DNA of 7,582 bases, from assembly GCA_002309395.1 (NCBI GenBank), contig DBWU01000086.1, positions 494 to 8,075 on the forward strand. The letters are read 5' to 3'. Position 1 is the stretch's first letter. Every line of letters starts with the position of its first letter. A model generated the notes under the pieces. It was not told the origin of the DNA. It ran no database searches and saw nothing but the letters and a program-made list of their open reading frames with translations. The translations under genes and the position numbers were made by a program. This DNA is from Oscillospiraceae bacterium UBA1230. Its GTDB lineage: Bacteria; Bacillota; Clostridia; Oscillospirales; Oscillospiraceae. This document shows, piece after piece, positions 5,496 to 7,582 of the stretch.

Positions 5496-6264
5496 TATTA
5501 TGACGCTCTTTCCCGACGCCGTTGAGGCGATGATGGGACAGTCCATCATCGGCAGGGCGCAGGCAAAGGGGTGCGTTTCCATCGTTACGCACCAGATCCG
5601 GGATTATACCACCAACAAGCAGATGCAGGTGGACGATTATCCCTACGGCGGCGGCAGAGGCGCGGTGATGCAGGCGGATCCGCTTTACCGCTGTTGGGCA
5701 CATATCTGCGAGGAAGCCGGTGAGCGTGTGCATACGATCTTCCTTTCGCCCTGCGGACGCACGTTTACCCAGCAGGTGGCACGCGAACTCCACGAATCGT
5801 ATGACCGGTTGATTCTCGTTTGCGGTCACTACGAGGGCGTCGATCAGCGGTTTATCGACGAATGTGTGGATGAGGAGCTCTCGCTGGGCGATTTTGTGCT
5901 GACCGGCGGCGAGATCCCTGCCATGGCGGTGGCGGATTGCCTGTGCCGCATGGTACCGGGCGTATTGCCGGAGGAGAGCTGTTATACCGAGGAGAGCCAT
6001 TGGGACGGTTTGCTGGAGTATCCGCAATACTCCCGGCCGGAGGTCTGGCATGACCGCGCCGTGCCGCAGGTGCTGCTGTCCGGGCACCATGAAAACGTGG
6101 CGGACTGGCGGAAAAAGGAGAGCTATAAGCGCACCATGGAGCGGCGCCCGGATCTTTTTGCAAAGTTTGATGAAAGCCGCCTGACCACCAGGCGCGAGCG
6201 CAGGGTGCTGGCACAGGCGAAGGAGGAATTCGCCCTGGAACGGGCAAAAGAAACGGAGCGGTGA
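5485..6264 (+). CDS. trmD: tRNA (guanine(37)-N1)-methyltransferase TrmD
   Basis: This 259-residue SPOUT-family enzyme transfers a methyl group from S-adenosylmethionine to N1 of G37, next to the anticodon, preventing +1 frameshifting. Diagnostic sequences are MRIDIMTLFP at the N-terminus, VDDYPYGGGRGAVMQADP (49-66), the trefoil-knot SAM site ILVCGHYEGVDQR (110-122) and ELSLGDFVLTGGEIPAM (131-147). The block HWDGLLEYPQYSRP (172-185) contains the likely catalytic Asp174. The common GMVM after the glycine run is GAVM here. Length is slightly above the approximately 240-250 typical, from a charged C-terminal tail. The ATG at 5485 lies inside the end of rimM (11-bp overlap), with AAAGGA at 5468-5473 as ribosome binding site. 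Downstream comes a separate promoter and potA rather than the commonly linked rplS. Confidence 0.97.
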   Translation: MRIDIMTLFPDAVEAMMGQSIIGRAQAKGCVSIVTHQIRDYTTNKQMQVDDYPYGGGRGAVMQADPLYRCWAHICEEAGERVHTIFLSPCGRTFTQQVARELHESYDRLILVCGHYEGVDQRFIDECVDEELSLGDFVLTGGEIPAMAVADCLCRMVPGVLPEESCYTEESHWDGLLEYPQYSRPEVWHDRAVPQVLLSGHHENVADWRKKESYKRTMERRPDLFAKFDESRLTTRRERRVLAQAKEEFALERAKETER

Positions 6265-6272
6265 CGATTCTG

Positions 6273-6294
6273 CCGCCGGAGCGGAAAATTTTTT
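6273..6294 (+). terminator. Possible weak terminator after trmD
   Basis: CCGC (6273-6276), loop CGGA, GCGG (6281-6284), followed by AAAA and six T (6289-6294). The stem is only four base pairs and the T-run is four bases away, so termination would be weak at best. It is the only candidate end for the rimM-trmD transcript before the pot promoter. Confidence 0.25.
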
Positions 6295-6303
6295 GCAAAT
6301 CCA

Positions 6304-6332
6304 TTGACATTTCCGGGCACAAATAATATAGT
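6304..6332 (+). promoter_or_regulatory. SigA-type promoter of the pot operon
   Basis: A perfect TTGACA (6304-6309), 17-base spacer and TATAGT (6327-6332, five of six consensus). The predicted start is near 6339, leaving a leader of about 80 bases before potA. The inverted repeat ATAATA / TATTAT (6323-6328 and 6338-6343) spans the -10 and start site and could be an operator, though it is short and AT-rich. Confidence 0.85.
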
Positions 6333-6358
6333 AATGCTATTATGCCGCAAGGCGTTTT

Positions 6359-6379
6359 CCGGCGCGGTAAACGTGCCGG
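6359..6379 (+). promoter_or_regulatory. Hairpin in the potA leader
   Basis: CCGGCGCG, loop GTAAA, CGTGCCGG gives an 8-bp stem with one G-U pair in the RNA. It is not followed by a U-tract and so is not a terminator. Lying about 30 bases before the potA ribosome binding site, it may stabilise the message or help regulation. A tiny GCC-GCAA-GGC hairpin followed by TTTT stands just upstream (6344-6357). Confidence 0.4.
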
Positions 6380-6406
6380 AGCTGTATAAAAAATTCACGA
6401 ATGAAC

Positions 6407-6414
6407 GGGGGAGG
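6407..6414 (+). promoter_or_regulatory. Ribosome binding site that sets the potA start
   Basis: GGGGGAGG lies four bases before the ATG at 6419. The in-frame ATG at 6401 has no ribosome binding site upstream and would translate this purine run as MNGGGY, so 6419 is the preferred start. Confidence 0.7.
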
Positions 6415-6418
6415 ATAC

Positions 6419-7547
<1,129 letters not shown>

Positions 7548-7558
<11 letters not shown>

Positions 7559-7582
7559 GCTCTCCCGGTTCGCCGTGCCCTA
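7548..7582 (+). CDS. potB: Start of PotB, polyamine ABC permease (runs off window)
   Basis: An ATG at 7548 opens a new frame inside the end of potA, reading MKNKLSRFAVPY before the window ends, an N-terminus like those of clostridial PotB permeases. AGGAGG at 7533-7538, encoded within the acidic tail of PotA, is nine bases upstream. The 11-bp overlap with potA implies translational coupling. Only eleven full codons and part of the twelfth are visible, so the call rests on the start motif and gene order. Confidence 0.7.

Noticed and set aside
5437..6090. 217-codon minus-strand open frame opposite trmD
   Set aside because: Fully antisense to an unmistakable trmD, with no domain and no upstream promoter or ribosome binding site seen.
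6401..6418. Longer potA start at ATG 6401
   Set aside because: No ribosome binding site upstream; the extension would be encoded by the purine run that serves as the ribosome binding site for ATG 6419.

Overview
The window looks like an ordinary chromosomal stretch of a GC-rich Firmicute, most likely a gut-type Clostridia (Oscillospiraceae-like). This is inferred from strong AGGAGG-type ribosome binding sites, SigA-type promoters (TTGACA/TATAAT with 17-bp spacers), a YabE-like DUF348-G5-3D cell-wall protein, an 'aluminum resistance / methionine gamma-lyase family' PLP enzyme and a Clostridia-style PotA. No database search was possible, so the taxon is an inference.

Layout, left to right. (1) Positions 1-1769, minus strand: a PLP-dependent methionine gamma-lyase-family enzyme (480-1769), followed downstream by an EamA/DMT-type membrane transporter (1-386, cut by the window edge). 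The two are probably one transcript starting near 1789. (2) Positions 1813-3679, plus strand: a tRNA-dihydrouridine synthase (1877-2797) and, nine bases later, a membrane-anchored GH25 lysozyme (2807-3679). They are read from a promoter that sits back to back with the lyase promoter. (3) A strong bidirectional terminator at 3685-3709 closes this operon and the convergent gene at 3720-4745 (minus), a YabE-like protein with DUF348, G5 and 3D domains. (4) A 243-bp divergent intergenic region (4746-4988) holds a near-consensus minus-strand promoter for the YabE-like gene, its structured leader, and a plus-strand promoter for rimM that overlaps a terminator-like hairpin. (5) rimM (4989-5495) and trmD (5485-6264) overlap by 11 bp: ribosome maturation and tRNA m1G37 methylation. 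(6) A separate promoter at 6304-6332 drives potA (6419-7558) and the first codons of potB (7548 onward), the start of a spermidine/putrescine ABC importer operon.

Functionally the window mixes translation-related housekeeping (dus, rimM, trmD), peptidoglycan-active envelope proteins (GH25, G5/3D protein) and small-molecule transport or metabolism (potAB, PLP lyase, DMT transporter). All seven complete genes have intact family motifs, and I see no mobile element, CRISPR array, phage gene, tRNA, rRNA or obvious pseudogene. I did not find a convincing new multi-gene system. The best leads are regulatory: the structured divergent region between the YabE-like gene and rimM, and a perfect 8-bp dyad in front of the transporter gene.
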